Source of the DNA: Paenibacillus sp. HWE-109
GTDB lineage: Bacteria > Bacillota > Bacilli > Paenibacillales > NBRC-103111
Reading direction: 5' to 3'
DNA: 64,000 bases
Assembly (NCBI RefSeq): GCF_022163125.1
Contig: NZ_CP091881.1
Span: forward strand, 4,526,001-4,590,000
Shown here: one piece after another, positions 46,484 through 54,108 of the stretch
Position numbering within the stretch: position 1 is the stretch's first letter
Layout: every line of letters begins with the position of its first letter
The notes under the pieces: generated by a model
What the model was told of the DNA's origin: nothing
Database searches by the model: none
Seen by the model: only the letters and a program-made list of their open reading frames with translations
Position numbers and translations under genes: made by a program

Positions 46484-48394
46484 ATGAAATTGCATTTCGA
46501 AGGGGATTTAACCTCCTTGCTATCCGGCATTCAGATATTGTCGAAGGAGCTTGGCATTATCGAGGCCGAAGATGGACTAACCGTCCATGTCGAACCATCG
46601 ACTGGCGGCCTGGAAGTTGGCTTGGAGCAAGGAAAAGCGTATATCCGCTATGAACGGAAACATCAATTCTACCGTGGTCTCGGTTTGCTCGTACAGCATG
46701 GCCGCAGCGGAGAGTTGTTCCAGATTCAGGAGAAGCAGCAGTTCGATACCATCGGACCGATGTTCGATCTATCGCGCAATGCGGTACTTACGGTGGACAG
46801 CTTCAAATTCATGCTGAACAAGATGGCATTGATGGGGATGAACACCGTCATGCTGTATTTGGAAGATACGTACGAAATTAGCGGCGAGCCCTACTTCGGT
46901 TATATGCGCGGACGCTATTCGCATGCGGAGCTCAAGGAAATTGACGATTATGCAGACCAATTCGGCATCGAGGCGTTTCCAAGCATTCAGACACTTGCCC
47001 ATCTGGAAGAGTTCTTGAAATGGGAGCCCGTTAAGCATTACAAGGATACGAAGGGTGCTCTCCTCGTCGGCGAAGACAAGACGGATCGTCTCGTCGAGCG
47101 CATGATCGAAGCCATCAGCGCTCCGTTCCGCAGCCGCAAAATCCATATCGGCATGGATGAGGCGGAAGAGCTCGGACGCGGCAAATATTTGGACCTTAAC
47201 GGATATACAAGCCGTTTCGATATTATGACAGCACATTTGGACAAGGTGCTGAATGTTGTGCGCAGTCGCGGTTTGAAGCCGATGATGTGGAGCGATATGT
47301 TTCTGAAGCTGGCTTCGAATGGCGGCGATGAGTACTATGATGAGGATACCCAAATTCCGGAAGAGATGGCGAGCCGCATCCCCAAAGATGTGGACATGGT
47401 GTATTGGGATTACGTCCACACCGAGCGTGAGGATTATGAGAACCTGATCGCCAAGCATCGTCCGCTTGGCTGCAATCTCGTATTTGCCGGTGCTGTATGG
47501 GTATTTAACACATTCGGCGTGAATTACGGATTGTCGTTGAATGCGACAGACACGGCTTTGCAAGTATGTAAAAAAGAAGGCATTCGCGAAGTATACGCCA
47601 CGATGTGGGGTGATGACGGAATGGAAAGCAATCCGTATATCGCTTTGCTGGGCTTGCAGCTTTATGCGGAGCATGCCTACACCGAGGGTAGTCCCGATTG
47701 GAATCGAGTCGCAGAGCGGGTCAAGTTCTGCACGGGCATTGAGGCTGACGCGTATTTGCAGCTGAAGTATTTGGACGAAACGCCTGGCTCTGAACCGGAT
47801 AACCGGAAGCAGAGCAACCCTTCGAAGTTTCTCTTGTACCAAGATGTGCTGCTGGGGATGTTCGACAAGCAAATCGAAGGTCTCCCCATGTCTGCCCATT
47901 ATGCTCAGCTGGAGCAGGACATTCACAGCCGCCGCGCAAGCGACGCGGAGCTTGATTATTTGTTCGACGTGCCGCAGAAGCTGTGCAGCGTCCTGAAGCA
48001 GAAAAGCGAGATCGGCATCGAGCTGAAGCGCGCGTACGATAAGGACGATAAGGAGTCGTTGCGGCGGATTGCGACTGAAGTGCTCCCAGCCATTTCGGGT
48101 GCTGTGAGGGAGCTGCGCGCAGCCCATCGTACCCAGTGGCTGAGCATGTACAAACCTTTCGGCTGGGAAGTCATCGACATCCGTTACGGAGGTGTCGTGA
48201 ACCGTCTGGACACAGCTTCACTCAGACTTCTCGATTACGCAGATGGCCGAATCGGTCAAATCGAAGAGCTGGAACAAGAGCGTTTGTTGTACAGCACGAC
48301 GAACCGCTTCACGAATAAGGGCGTTGGCTGGTGCAGCTACTATTACCGGATGGCTTCGCCAAACGTCTTCTTCCATGTTTTGAACCCTTTTTAA
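46484..48394 (+). CDS. Intracellular GH20 beta-N-acetylhexosaminidase-like enzyme
   Basis: 636 residues with no signal peptide. Residues 1-85 are the GH20 N-terminal alpha/beta domain; the barrel starts near GPMFDLSRN (90) and carries the GH20 catalytic pair Asp225-Glu226 in IHIGMDEAEELG. A helical C-terminal extension of about 200 residues follows (WNRVAERVKFCTG onward). AGGAGG stands 9 nt before ATG 46484. It is divergent from the YesM gene of the importer locus, so it probably trims imported N-acetylhexosamine-containing oligosaccharides in the cytoplasm. Substrate linkage is unknown. Confidence 0.9.
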   Translation: MKLHFEGDLTSLLSGIQILSKELGIIEAEDGLTVHVEPSTGGLEVGLEQGKAYIRYERKHQFYRGLGLLVQHGRSGELFQIQEKQQFDTIGPMFDLSRNAVLTVDSFKFMLNKMALMGMNTVMLYLEDTYEISGEPYFGYMRGRYSHAELKEIDDYADQFGIEAFPSIQTLAHLEEFLKWEPVKHYKDTKGALLVGEDKTDRLVERMIEAISAPFRSRKIHIGMDEAEELGRGKYLDLNGYTSRFDIMTAHLDKVLNVVRSRGLKPMMWSDMFLKLASNGGDEYYDEDTQIPEEMASRIPKDVDMVYWDYVHTEREDYENLIAKHRPLGCNLVFAGAVWVFNTFGVNYGLSLNATDTALQVCKKEGIREVYATMWGDDGMESNPYIALLGLQLYAEHAYTEGSPDWNRVAERVKFCTGIEADAYLQLKYLDETPGSEPDNRKQSNPSKFLLYQDVLLGMFDKQIEGLPMSAHYAQLEQDIHSRRASDAELDYLFDVPQKLCSVLKQKSEIGIELKRAYDKDDKESLRRIATEVLPAISGAVRELRAAHRTQWLSMYKPFGWEVIDIRYGGVVNRLDTASLRLLDYADGRIGQIEELEQERLLYSTTNRFTNKGVGWCSYYYRMASPNVFFHVLNPF

Positions 48395-48416
48395 CTCGCG
48401 TGTGATGTGCCAAAAT

Positions 48417-48455
48417 AACAAACGGAGCCCCCGAACGTGAGGGGCTCCGTTTGTT
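48417..48455 (+). terminator. Rho-independent terminator of the GH20 gene
   Basis: A 15-bp perfect stem (AACAAACGGAGCCCC / GGGGCTCCGTTTGTT) with a 9-nt loop, followed by ATTTGG. It lies 22 nt after the GH20 stop. Confidence 0.85.
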
Positions 48456-48504
48456 ATTTGGAAACTGTTATGCTTAGAAAATAGCCTCTTCAAAGTAAGC
48501 AATC

Positions 48505-48740
48505 CTGTTAAAGGGAACTACAAGACGCTATTTAGGCAAAAAGCTGGGATGCTATGGCAATAGCGGAACTACAGGGTCTTATTTCCGCGAAAAGCGCTGA
48601 ATTTCCCACGAATCAGCAAAATAGCGAACCGTAGTTCCCTCAACCTCGTGATAATGACACTTTTTGCCAGAATAGCGAACTGTAGTTCCCTTTCCTCCGC
48701 CCGAGGCAGCTGTGGGAACTCTTCGATCACTCCACAAACC
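48505..48740. repeat. Dispersed intergenic repeat (third locus)
   Basis: This gene-free 460-bp gap between 48395 and 48856 is mostly repeat: GGGAACTACAAGACGCTATT, ATAGCGGAACTACAGGGTCT, TAGCGAACCGTAGTTCCCTC, TAGCGAACTGTAGTTCCCTT. Parts match 5960-6042/6615-6660 and 13195-13345 in the same order. Nothing coding is supported. Confidence 0.75.
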
Positions 48741-48856
48741 TGCGGTTACGCCACTGAAATTCGCTTTAGATTCACCGCAAAAATCGCCGTTGCTCCCTAC
48801 AGAAAAGTTTTGCAAGAAAACCATGCCGCACCAGCAATGCTCCCTGCTTGGTTCAA

Positions 48857-50335
48857 CTAGAGTTCAATGACCTTTGTTGCCACATTTTCACAGAATTCCC
48901 TGTCATGCTCGACAAAAAGAATCGTTGGTGTGTATTCAAGCAGCAACTCTTCAATTTGCATGCGAGAAATAATATCGATAAAATTAAGCGGCTCATCCCA
49001 GATGTGCAAATGTACATGCTCACTGAGACTTTTTGCAATTAATACTTTTTTCTTTTGCCCTCCGCTAAATGAGGAAATATCCTTCTCAAATTGACTTCTG
49101 GAAAAATCAAGCTTCCTTAAAATGGATTTAAACAGGCTTTCATCAACTCCGCAGTCGGCCGCGTAATCCGATAAATTGCCTTTGAGATGGGAGGTATCCT
49201 GTGAAACGTAAGATATTCTCAATTGACTGTCTTTCCTGAAGCTGCCTGTATAACTCATTTCCTCACCACAAATAAGTTTGATGATGCTTGATTTTCCTGA
49301 GCCGTTTTTACCGGAAAGCGCAATTCGCTCCCCCTGCTCAATCGTAAAACTTAGATCGGAACAAACCATCTTATCACCATAAAAAATGGAAACACGATCA
49401 AGTTCAGCAAGTTGGTTTTTATGAAAAGCAAGCTGTGATATCTCTAAACTTTCTGAGCTCTCGATATTTTTGAGAAGTTTAGATTTTTCACTAACAGCAG
49501 TTTGCTGCCTTTGCTCAATTGATTTAGAGCGCTTCATCATTTTAGCCGCTTTGTGGCCAATATATCCTTTATCTACCTTGGAACCGGAATTTCTTGTTCC
49601 GTTTTTTGTTTTTTCCACTTCATGCGACCAGTTGCCCGTCCGTTTAGCGGAATCTGTCAAACGTCTGATGTCTTTTCTAAGTTTTTCATTCTCGGCAAGT
49701 TCAAAATTATCTTGCCTTATTTTATTTTCCCACCAACTTGAAAAATTGCCTTTTTGAATTTCGATGTTGGTCTTATTGATTGAAAGTATGTGATCTACAC
49801 AGTTATCAAGAAAAGATCTGTCGTGAGACACCAGAATAAATCCGCTTTTGGATTTGAGATAATCACTAACCAGTTTTCTTGCATGCATGTCAAGATGATT
49901 AGTTGGTTCATCGATTAGCAGAAAGCTATTTTCCTTAATAAATAAAGTGGCTAACAAAACTTTCGTCTGCTCCCCATTAGACAAGGAATCAAATGGCCGA
50001 TACAAAACATCCTCAGAAACCTTTAATAAAGAAAGCTCACGCATTAACTGCCAGTGTACATAGTCCGGAAAAATGTCGTTGATGACATCAAGCGTATTAT
50101 TTTCTTTATTTTCTACTGGGAAGGGGAAATACTCAAAACTGACATTGGCAGAAATAGTTCCACTGTACTCATATTTACCAAGCAACAAATTGAGAAATGT
50201 TGTCTTGCCTCTCCCGTTTCTTCCTGTAAATCCTAATTTCCAATCAGAATCGATTTGGAAATTGACATGTTCAAAAATGTTATCGTAACTTCCTTCATAG
50301 GCATATGTGAGGTTTGTAACATTGATTAATGACAT
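48857..50335 (-). CDS. ABC-F ribosomal protection protein (Lsa/Vga-like)
   Basis: 492 residues, no membrane segments, two ABC domains in tandem. Domain 1: GRNGRGKTTFLNLLLG, LSNGEQTKVLLATLF, LLIDEPTNHLDM. A charged interdomain linker at about 190-290 (RRLTDSAKRTGNWS, KMMKRSKSIEQRQQ) that reaches the ribosome in this family. Domain 2: GKNGSGKSSIIKL, FSGGQKKKVLIAK, IWDEPLNFIDI. The start WKLGFTGRNGRGKTT is characteristic of the Lsa branch, which protects against lincosamides, streptogramin A and pleuromutilins. AGGAGG stands before ATG 50335. It is read from a leader with an attenuator (50364-50392), the usual control for antibiotic-induced ABC-F genes. AT-rich compared with its flanks. Confidence 0.88.
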   Translation of the reverse strand: MSLINVTNLTYAYEGSYDNIFEHVNFQIDSDWKLGFTGRNGRGKTTFLNLLLGKYEYSGTISANVSFEYFPFPVENKENNTLDVINDIFPDYVHWQLMRELSLLKVSEDVLYRPFDSLSNGEQTKVLLATLFIKENSFLLIDEPTNHLDMHARKLVSDYLKSKSGFILVSHDRSFLDNCVDHILSINKTNIEIQKGNFSSWWENKIRQDNFELAENEKLRKDIRRLTDSAKRTGNWSHEVEKTKNGTRNSGSKVDKGYIGHKAAKMMKRSKSIEQRQQTAVSEKSKLLKNIESSESLEISQLAFHKNQLAELDRVSIFYGDKMVCSDLSFTIEQGERIALSGKNGSGKSSIIKLICGEEMSYTGSFRKDSQLRISYVSQDTSHLKGNLSDYAADCGVDESLFKSILRKLDFSRSQFEKDISSFSGGQKKKVLIAKSLSEHVHLHIWDEPLNFIDIISRMQIEELLLEYTPTILFVEHDREFCENVATKVIEL

Positions 50336-50363
50336 ATCCTTATCCTCCTGTATAAAAAATAAA

Positions 50364-50392
50364 AGCTACAAGAAAGTTACATTCTTGTAGCT
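50364..50392 (-). terminator. Leader attenuator hairpin of the ABC-F gene
   Basis: An 11-bp stem AGCTACAAGAA / TTCTTGTAGCT, loop TGTAACT on the minus strand, followed by TTTATTTTTTATA. It lies only 29 nt ahead of the ABC-F start, after the promoter, so it can stop transcription before the gene. An upstream segment (50452-50472, GCAAGAAAGTTACATATTCTT on the minus strand in two parts) is complementary to its loop and 3' arm and can form a competing antiterminator. Confidence 0.85.
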
Positions 50393-50488
50393 CAAATAAA
50401 TACAGTTAATCAACCCCTGCACGGAGTTAAATAAAGATATCGGTTGAGTGAAAGAATATGTAACTTTCTTGCATAGCAAATAAAACAT
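50366..50488 (-). CDS. Putative leader peptide (upstream ORF) of the ABC-F gene
   Basis: An ATG at 50488 opens a 40-codon frame (starts MFYLLCKKVTYSFTQP) that crosses the antiterminator segment and stops with TAG inside the terminator stem. Ribosome stalling early in such a frame would free the antiterminator. Its ribosome site is weak (AAAGCG), and a second short frame (ATG in TTTGCTATGCAAGAAAG, 15 codons) overlaps in another phase, so which one is used is open. Confidence 0.4.
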   Translation of the reverse strand: MFYLLCKKVTYSFTQPISLFNSVQGLINCIYLSYKNVTFL

Positions 50489-50514
50489 GCGAAAATATCG
50501 CTTTACTGTTTTAT
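50480..50514 (-). promoter_or_regulatory. Upstream hairpin in the ABC-F leader
   Basis: Arms ATAAAACA and TGTTTTAT enclose an inner GCGA/TCGC stem. It sits between the promoter and the antiterminator segment and covers the ATG of the putative leader peptide, so it may control that start. Confidence 0.55.
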
Positions 50515-50568
50515 CGTTAGCAAGAAATCCTACATTATTCTTTCAACTCCAGTCCTTAATTTAAAAGC

Positions 50569-50597
50569 ATTATATCATCCTTGTGATTCAATTTCAA
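50569..50597 (-). promoter_or_regulatory. Promoter of the ABC-F gene
   Basis: Minus-strand TTGAAA (50592-50597) and TATAAT (50569-50574) with a 17-bp spacer, a near-consensus vegetative promoter. The -35 overlaps the stop codon of the upstream XRE gene. The leader from here to the ABC-F start is about 225 nt. Confidence 0.8.
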
Positions 50598-50812
50598 CAA
50601 TCGTCTCCATCACTTTTGTATTCTAGAATATCGCCAGGTTGACAATCTAAAGCCTTGCAAATCGCCTCTAACGTGGAAAATCGAATCGCTTTTGCCTTTT
50701 CATTTTTCAAAATAGAAAGATTCGCCATTGTAATTCCAACTCTCTCCGAAAGTTCTGTCACACTCATTTTTCTCTTCGCCAGCATCACATCAATATTGAT
50801 AATAATCGCCAT
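50594..50812 (-). CDS. Small XRE/Cro-type transcriptional regulator (YozG-like)
   Basis: 72 residues, almost entirely one HTH_3/Cro-C1 domain: LAKRKMSVTELSERVGITMANLSILKNEKAKAIRFSTL with the closing ALDCQPGDILEY typical of YozG. GAGGTGG precedes ATG 50812. It lies 12 nt after the DUF2975 gene; this pair is common in Firmicutes, where the regulator usually acts on its own operon. Confidence 0.92.
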   Translation of the reverse strand: MAIIINIDVMLAKRKMSVTELSERVGITMANLSILKNEKAKAIRFSTLEAICKALDCQPGDILEYKSDGDDC

Positions 50813-50824
50813 GTTTTATCCACC

Positions 50825-51304
50825 TCAGACCGTTAAGTCATTTTCTGATTTTATCTCTATGGCATTTTTCAAAAGCTTTTGAAGTACAGCAGCAAAAACT
50901 GCAATCACCAGGGAAGCAAAAATCATGAGCATTCCGATTACAATGACACCAGGGGCATCGTCTTTCTCCGCCACGAGATAGAAGAGCGGCATGCCTACCA
51001 CATACAAGCTGCTGATTGCGATTGCACAATATTTAATATTTTTTAAAACTTGTACAGATAATTCTGAGAAAGCTTTGTTCTTGTCAATATAACTTAAAAG
51101 TTTAAAAGCTTGATACAGAGCAAAGTAAAACGGTATAGCAGTAGCATACAAATCGATAAAAACAAGATATTTCATATAAGTATGATCTGGATACAATTCT
51201 ACTGTATAATTCGCTATCTCTGGAACCAAAAATATGCACAAAGCAAGAACTGGGATTCCAATAAGAATTACGGCTGCCTTCAAAAAGAATGTTTCTCGTT
51301 TCAT
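50825..51304 (-). CDS. DUF2975 family membrane protein
   Basis: ATG 51304 (MKRETFFLKAAVIL) follows GAGGTG at a proper distance; the ATG at 51313 is too close. 159 residues with four predicted membrane segments (near 8-28, 45-65, 85-108, 118-140), the DUF2975 size and topology. Operon with the YozG-like regulator 12 nt downstream. The molecular role of the family is not established. Confidence 0.88.
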   Translation of the reverse strand: MKRETFFLKAAVILIGIPVLALCIFLVPEIANYTVELYPDHTYMKYLVFIDLYATAIPFYFALYQAFKLLSYIDKNKAFSELSVQVLKNIKYCAIAISSLYVVGMPLFYLVAEKDDAPGVIVIGMLMIFASLVIAVFAAVLQKLLKNAIEIKSENDLTV

Positions 51305-51336
51305 AACATGCACCTCACTTAGTTATTGTCAGTTTG

Positions 51337-51365
51337 ATTTTAAATTAATATTTATCGTTTTGCAA
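51337..51365 (-). promoter_or_regulatory. Candidate promoter of the DUF2975-YozG operon
   Basis: Minus-strand TTGCAA (51360-51365) and TAAAAT (51337-51342), 17-bp spacer, 33 nt ahead of ATG 51304. Confidence 0.5.
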
Positions 51366-51455
51366 TATATAATTATCGATATTTATTTTATCCAATGACA
51401 AAACCTACTGGAGTCCGGAAGTTGCTTACGAATAATCACCTTCACTTGTAGAACA

Positions 51456-51491
51456 AAAAGTCTTCCAAGCGGACTGCCTTGGAAGACTTTT
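51456..51491 (-). terminator. Terminator of the ketone-body operon
   Basis: 14-bp perfect stem AAAAGTCTTCCAAG / CTTGGAAGACTTTT with an 8-nt loop and TTTTTG at its 3' side on the minus strand. It begins 29 nt after the thiolase stop. Confidence 0.92.
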
Positions 51492-51519
51492 CGTCATATA
51501 AAGATCGCATGATTTACCC

Positions 51520-52719
51520 CTATTTCGCTTCGAATGACCCTCGTTCAACCAGCATAGCTACACCTTGACCGCCACCAATGCAGAGAGCGGCTAAGCCTAA
51601 TTTGCCATCCCGCTTCTCCAATTCATGAAGCAGGGATACGAGAACACGAGCCCCGCTTGCTCCGATTGGATGTCCTAAAGCTAGTGCGCCACCATTGACA
51701 TTCAGCTTATCTGAGGGAATGCCTAGGTCTCGCATGACAGCCAGAGATTGTGCCGCGAAAGCTTCATTCATTTCAAACAAGTCGATATCATCCACGGAAA
51801 TGCCCGTTTTCTTAAACACTAAGCGAGCTGCCCCAATGGCTCCAAGCCCCATCATCGATGGTTCAAGTGCGAAGCTGGCGTAGCTGCGGATGCGGGCTAG
51901 CGGCATCAAGCCAAGCTCCCCCGCCTTCTCCGCAGACATCACGACCAGCGCAGCGGAGCCATCGTTAATGCCCGAAGCATTACCTGCTGTGACCGTTCCA
52001 TCTCGCTTGAAAGCCGGCTTCAGCTTCGCTAGCGTTTCCCCGGTCGTTCCAGCACGGGGGAACTCGTCTTGGGCAAAGCTCAGCGGTTCACCCTTGCGCT
52101 GTGGAATAGAAACCGTTACGATTTCATCGACGAAACGGTCTGAACTCAGCGCTCGCTGCGCTTTTTCCTGGCTCCTTACGGCGAATTCATCCTGCTCCGC
52201 ACGTGAAAGCCTGTAGCGCTCCGCCACATTTTCGGCGGTCATGCCCATGTGGATGTCGCACATGGCGCACCATAGCCCATCACGGATCATCGAGTCTACT
52301 AGGGGAGCATCGCCCATGCGAAGGCCAGCACGCGTACCATGAAGCAAGTATGGCGCTTGGCTCATGTTCTCCATACCGCCAGCAACGACGATGTCGGCAT
52401 CGCCCAGCTTTACAGCTTGAGCTGCCAACATAACGGCTTTCAAGCCTGACCCGCAAACTTTGTTAATCGTCATAGCGGGTATGCATTCATTGAAGCCGGC
52501 TTGAAGCCAGGCTTGCCTCGCCGGATTTTGACCTATTCCGGCTTGCAGCACATTGCCCATGATCACTTCGCTCACTTGATCGTCCCTGATATGGGCCCGC
52601 TTTAACGCTTCCCGTATGGCTATGCTGCCGAGTTCAGGTGCGCTGACACCCGAGAGTGCTCCCATGAAATTTCCAATTGCTGTGCGTACAGCACTCACAA
52701 TAACAACTTCTGCGCTCAT
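51520..52719 (-). CDS. Acetyl-CoA C-acetyltransferase (thiolase)
   Basis: 399 residues with all thiolase signatures: acyl-accepting Cys near residue 89 in INKVCGSGLKAV, NGGALALGHPIGASGARV (His near 350), and LCIGGGQGVAM (Cys near 380). It interconverts acetoacetyl-CoA and two acetyl-CoA. Its ATG overlaps the CoA-transferase B stop by 4 nt. With the three upstream genes it completes a route from 3-hydroxybutyrate to acetyl-CoA. Confidence 0.95.
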   Translation of the reverse strand: MSAEVVIVSAVRTAIGNFMGALSGVSAPELGSIAIREALKRAHIRDDQVSEVIMGNVLQAGIGQNPARQAWLQAGFNECIPAMTINKVCGSGLKAVMLAAQAVKLGDADIVVAGGMENMSQAPYLLHGTRAGLRMGDAPLVDSMIRDGLWCAMCDIHMGMTAENVAERYRLSRAEQDEFAVRSQEKAQRALSSDRFVDEIVTVSIPQRKGEPLSFAQDEFPRAGTTGETLAKLKPAFKRDGTVTAGNASGINDGSAALVVMSAEKAGELGLMPLARIRSYASFALEPSMMGLGAIGAARLVFKKTGISVDDIDLFEMNEAFAAQSLAVMRDLGIPSDKLNVNGGALALGHPIGASGARVLVSLLHELEKRDGKLGLAALCIGGGQGVAMLVERGSFEAK

Positions 52720-53390
52720 GTTTGTCTTCCCTCCGTGACTTGTCCGCTGTTCAAATGGGGGGAGACGAGAAAGGCTGCATCAGTTTTCGCTAACACTTCA
52801 TCCAATGTAACTTCTGGCTGCAATTCAATTAGAACCATCTTTCCAAAGGTAAAATCAAAAACCGCCAAATCTGTAATCAGTCGGTCAACTACGCCCTGCC
52901 CTGTGAGGGGTAAGGTGCACGCTGTTTTCACTTTGGACTCTCCGTATTTATTAACATGCTCCATAATAACAACAACGCGCTGTGCGCCGCTGACCAGATC
53001 CATGGCGCCTCCCATGCCTTTGACCATTTTGCCTGGGATCATCCAGTTGGCTAAATCACCGTTGCCTGCTACTTCCATTGCACCAAGAATCGCCAAGTGA
53101 ATATGCCCGCCTCGAATCATTGCGAAGGACTCGGCGCTGTCAAAGTAAGAGGCGCCAGGGATCGCGGTGATCGTTTCTTTGCCGGCATTAATTAAGTCCG
53201 GATCTTCTTCTCCTTCCAGTGGATAAGGACCTATACCGAGCAGCCCGTTTTCCGAGTGAAGCATGACATTCATGTCTTGCGGTATATAGCTGGCAATCCT
53301 AGTAGGCAAACCGATGCCCAGATTGACATACATACCATTCTGAATCTCTTGTACGGCTCGTTTTACAATTTTCGTACGGTCGTCACTCAT
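52716..53390 (-). CDS. scoB: 3-oxoacid CoA-transferase subunit B
   Basis: 224 residues. The catalytic glutamate is in MLHSENGLLGIGPYP, the family signature of subunit B, and MVKGMGGAMDLVSGA is also conserved. With subunit A it moves CoA from succinyl-CoA to acetoacetate. It overlaps both neighbours by 4 nt (ATGA), so subunit stoichiometry is likely kept by coupling. An AtoA-type acyl-CoA:acetate enzyme is the alternative. Confidence 0.92.
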   Translation of the reverse strand: MSDDRTKIVKRAVQEIQNGMYVNLGIGLPTRIASYIPQDMNVMLHSENGLLGIGPYPLEGEEDPDLINAGKETITAIPGASYFDSAESFAMIRGGHIHLAILGAMEVAGNGDLANWMIPGKMVKGMGGAMDLVSGAQRVVVIMEHVNKYGESKVKTACTLPLTGQGVVDRLITDLAVFDFTFGKMVLIELQPEVTLDEVLAKTDAAFLVSPHLNSGQVTEGRQT

Positions 53391-54094
53391 GTAGTCATCC
53401 CTCCAGTTTGTACCGTGAGGCGCTCAATCCGTTTTTGAATGCTCGTGCATTTCACGATCCGCTGCACATAAATGCCAGGCGTATGGATTTCATCCGGATG
53501 AAGCTCCCCTGCCTCCACGATTTCCTCGGCCTCTACGATGGTTACTTTCCCTGCGGTTGCAGCGATCGGGTTGAAATTCCGCGACGTTTTGCGGAAGACC
53601 AGGTTGCCCAGCATATCGGCTTTCCATGCTTTTACAAGGGCAAAATCCCCGACAATTCCACGTTCCAATAGATACGTGCGTCCTTCAAACACTTTATGTT
53701 CTTTGCCCTCAGCAACTAACGTGCCAACACCAGTAGCCGTGTAAAAAGCGGGAATTCCTGCACCACCGGCTCGAATCCGCTCCGCAAGAGTTCCTTGTGG
53801 GACCAGTTCCACTGCAAGCTCTCCGCTTAAAAATTGCTTCTCGAACGTTTTATTTTCGCCCACATAGGAAGATATCATTTTCTCAATTTGCTTATTAGCC
53901 AGCAGCAACCCAAGTCCCCAATCATCAACACCGCAATTGTTGCTAACTACGGTCAGTCCTGTAGTTCCCTGTTCTTTCAGAGCACCGATCAAATTCGCTG
54001 GAATACCGCACAGCCCGAATCCTCCGACAATCAAAGTGTCACCGCTATGTATATCCTGTATCGCTTCAGATATTGAAGCATATAGTTTACTCAT
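53387..54094 (-). CDS. scoA: 3-oxoacid CoA-transferase subunit A
   Basis: 235 residues, with the subunit A signature GDTLIVGGFGLCGIPANLIGAL and later ELVPQGTLAERIRAGGAGIP. GGAGGAGG precedes ATG 54094. It is the partner of the overlapping subunit B gene. Confidence 0.93.
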   Translation of the reverse strand: MSKLYASISEAIQDIHSGDTLIVGGFGLCGIPANLIGALKEQGTTGLTVVSNNCGVDDWGLGLLLANKQIEKMISSYVGENKTFEKQFLSGELAVELVPQGTLAERIRAGGAGIPAFYTATGVGTLVAEGKEHKVFEGRTYLLERGIVGDFALVKAWKADMLGNLVFRKTSRNFNPIAATAGKVTIVEAEEIVEAGELHPDEIHTPGIYVQRIVKCTSIQKRIERLTVQTGGMTT

Positions 54095-54108
54095 TCAATA
54101 ACCTCCTC

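Noticed and set aside
46769..48127. 452-codon antisense frame
   Set aside because: It mirrors the codons of the well-supported GH20 gene; composition is implausible (Ile/His/Arg-rich) and there is no ribosome site.
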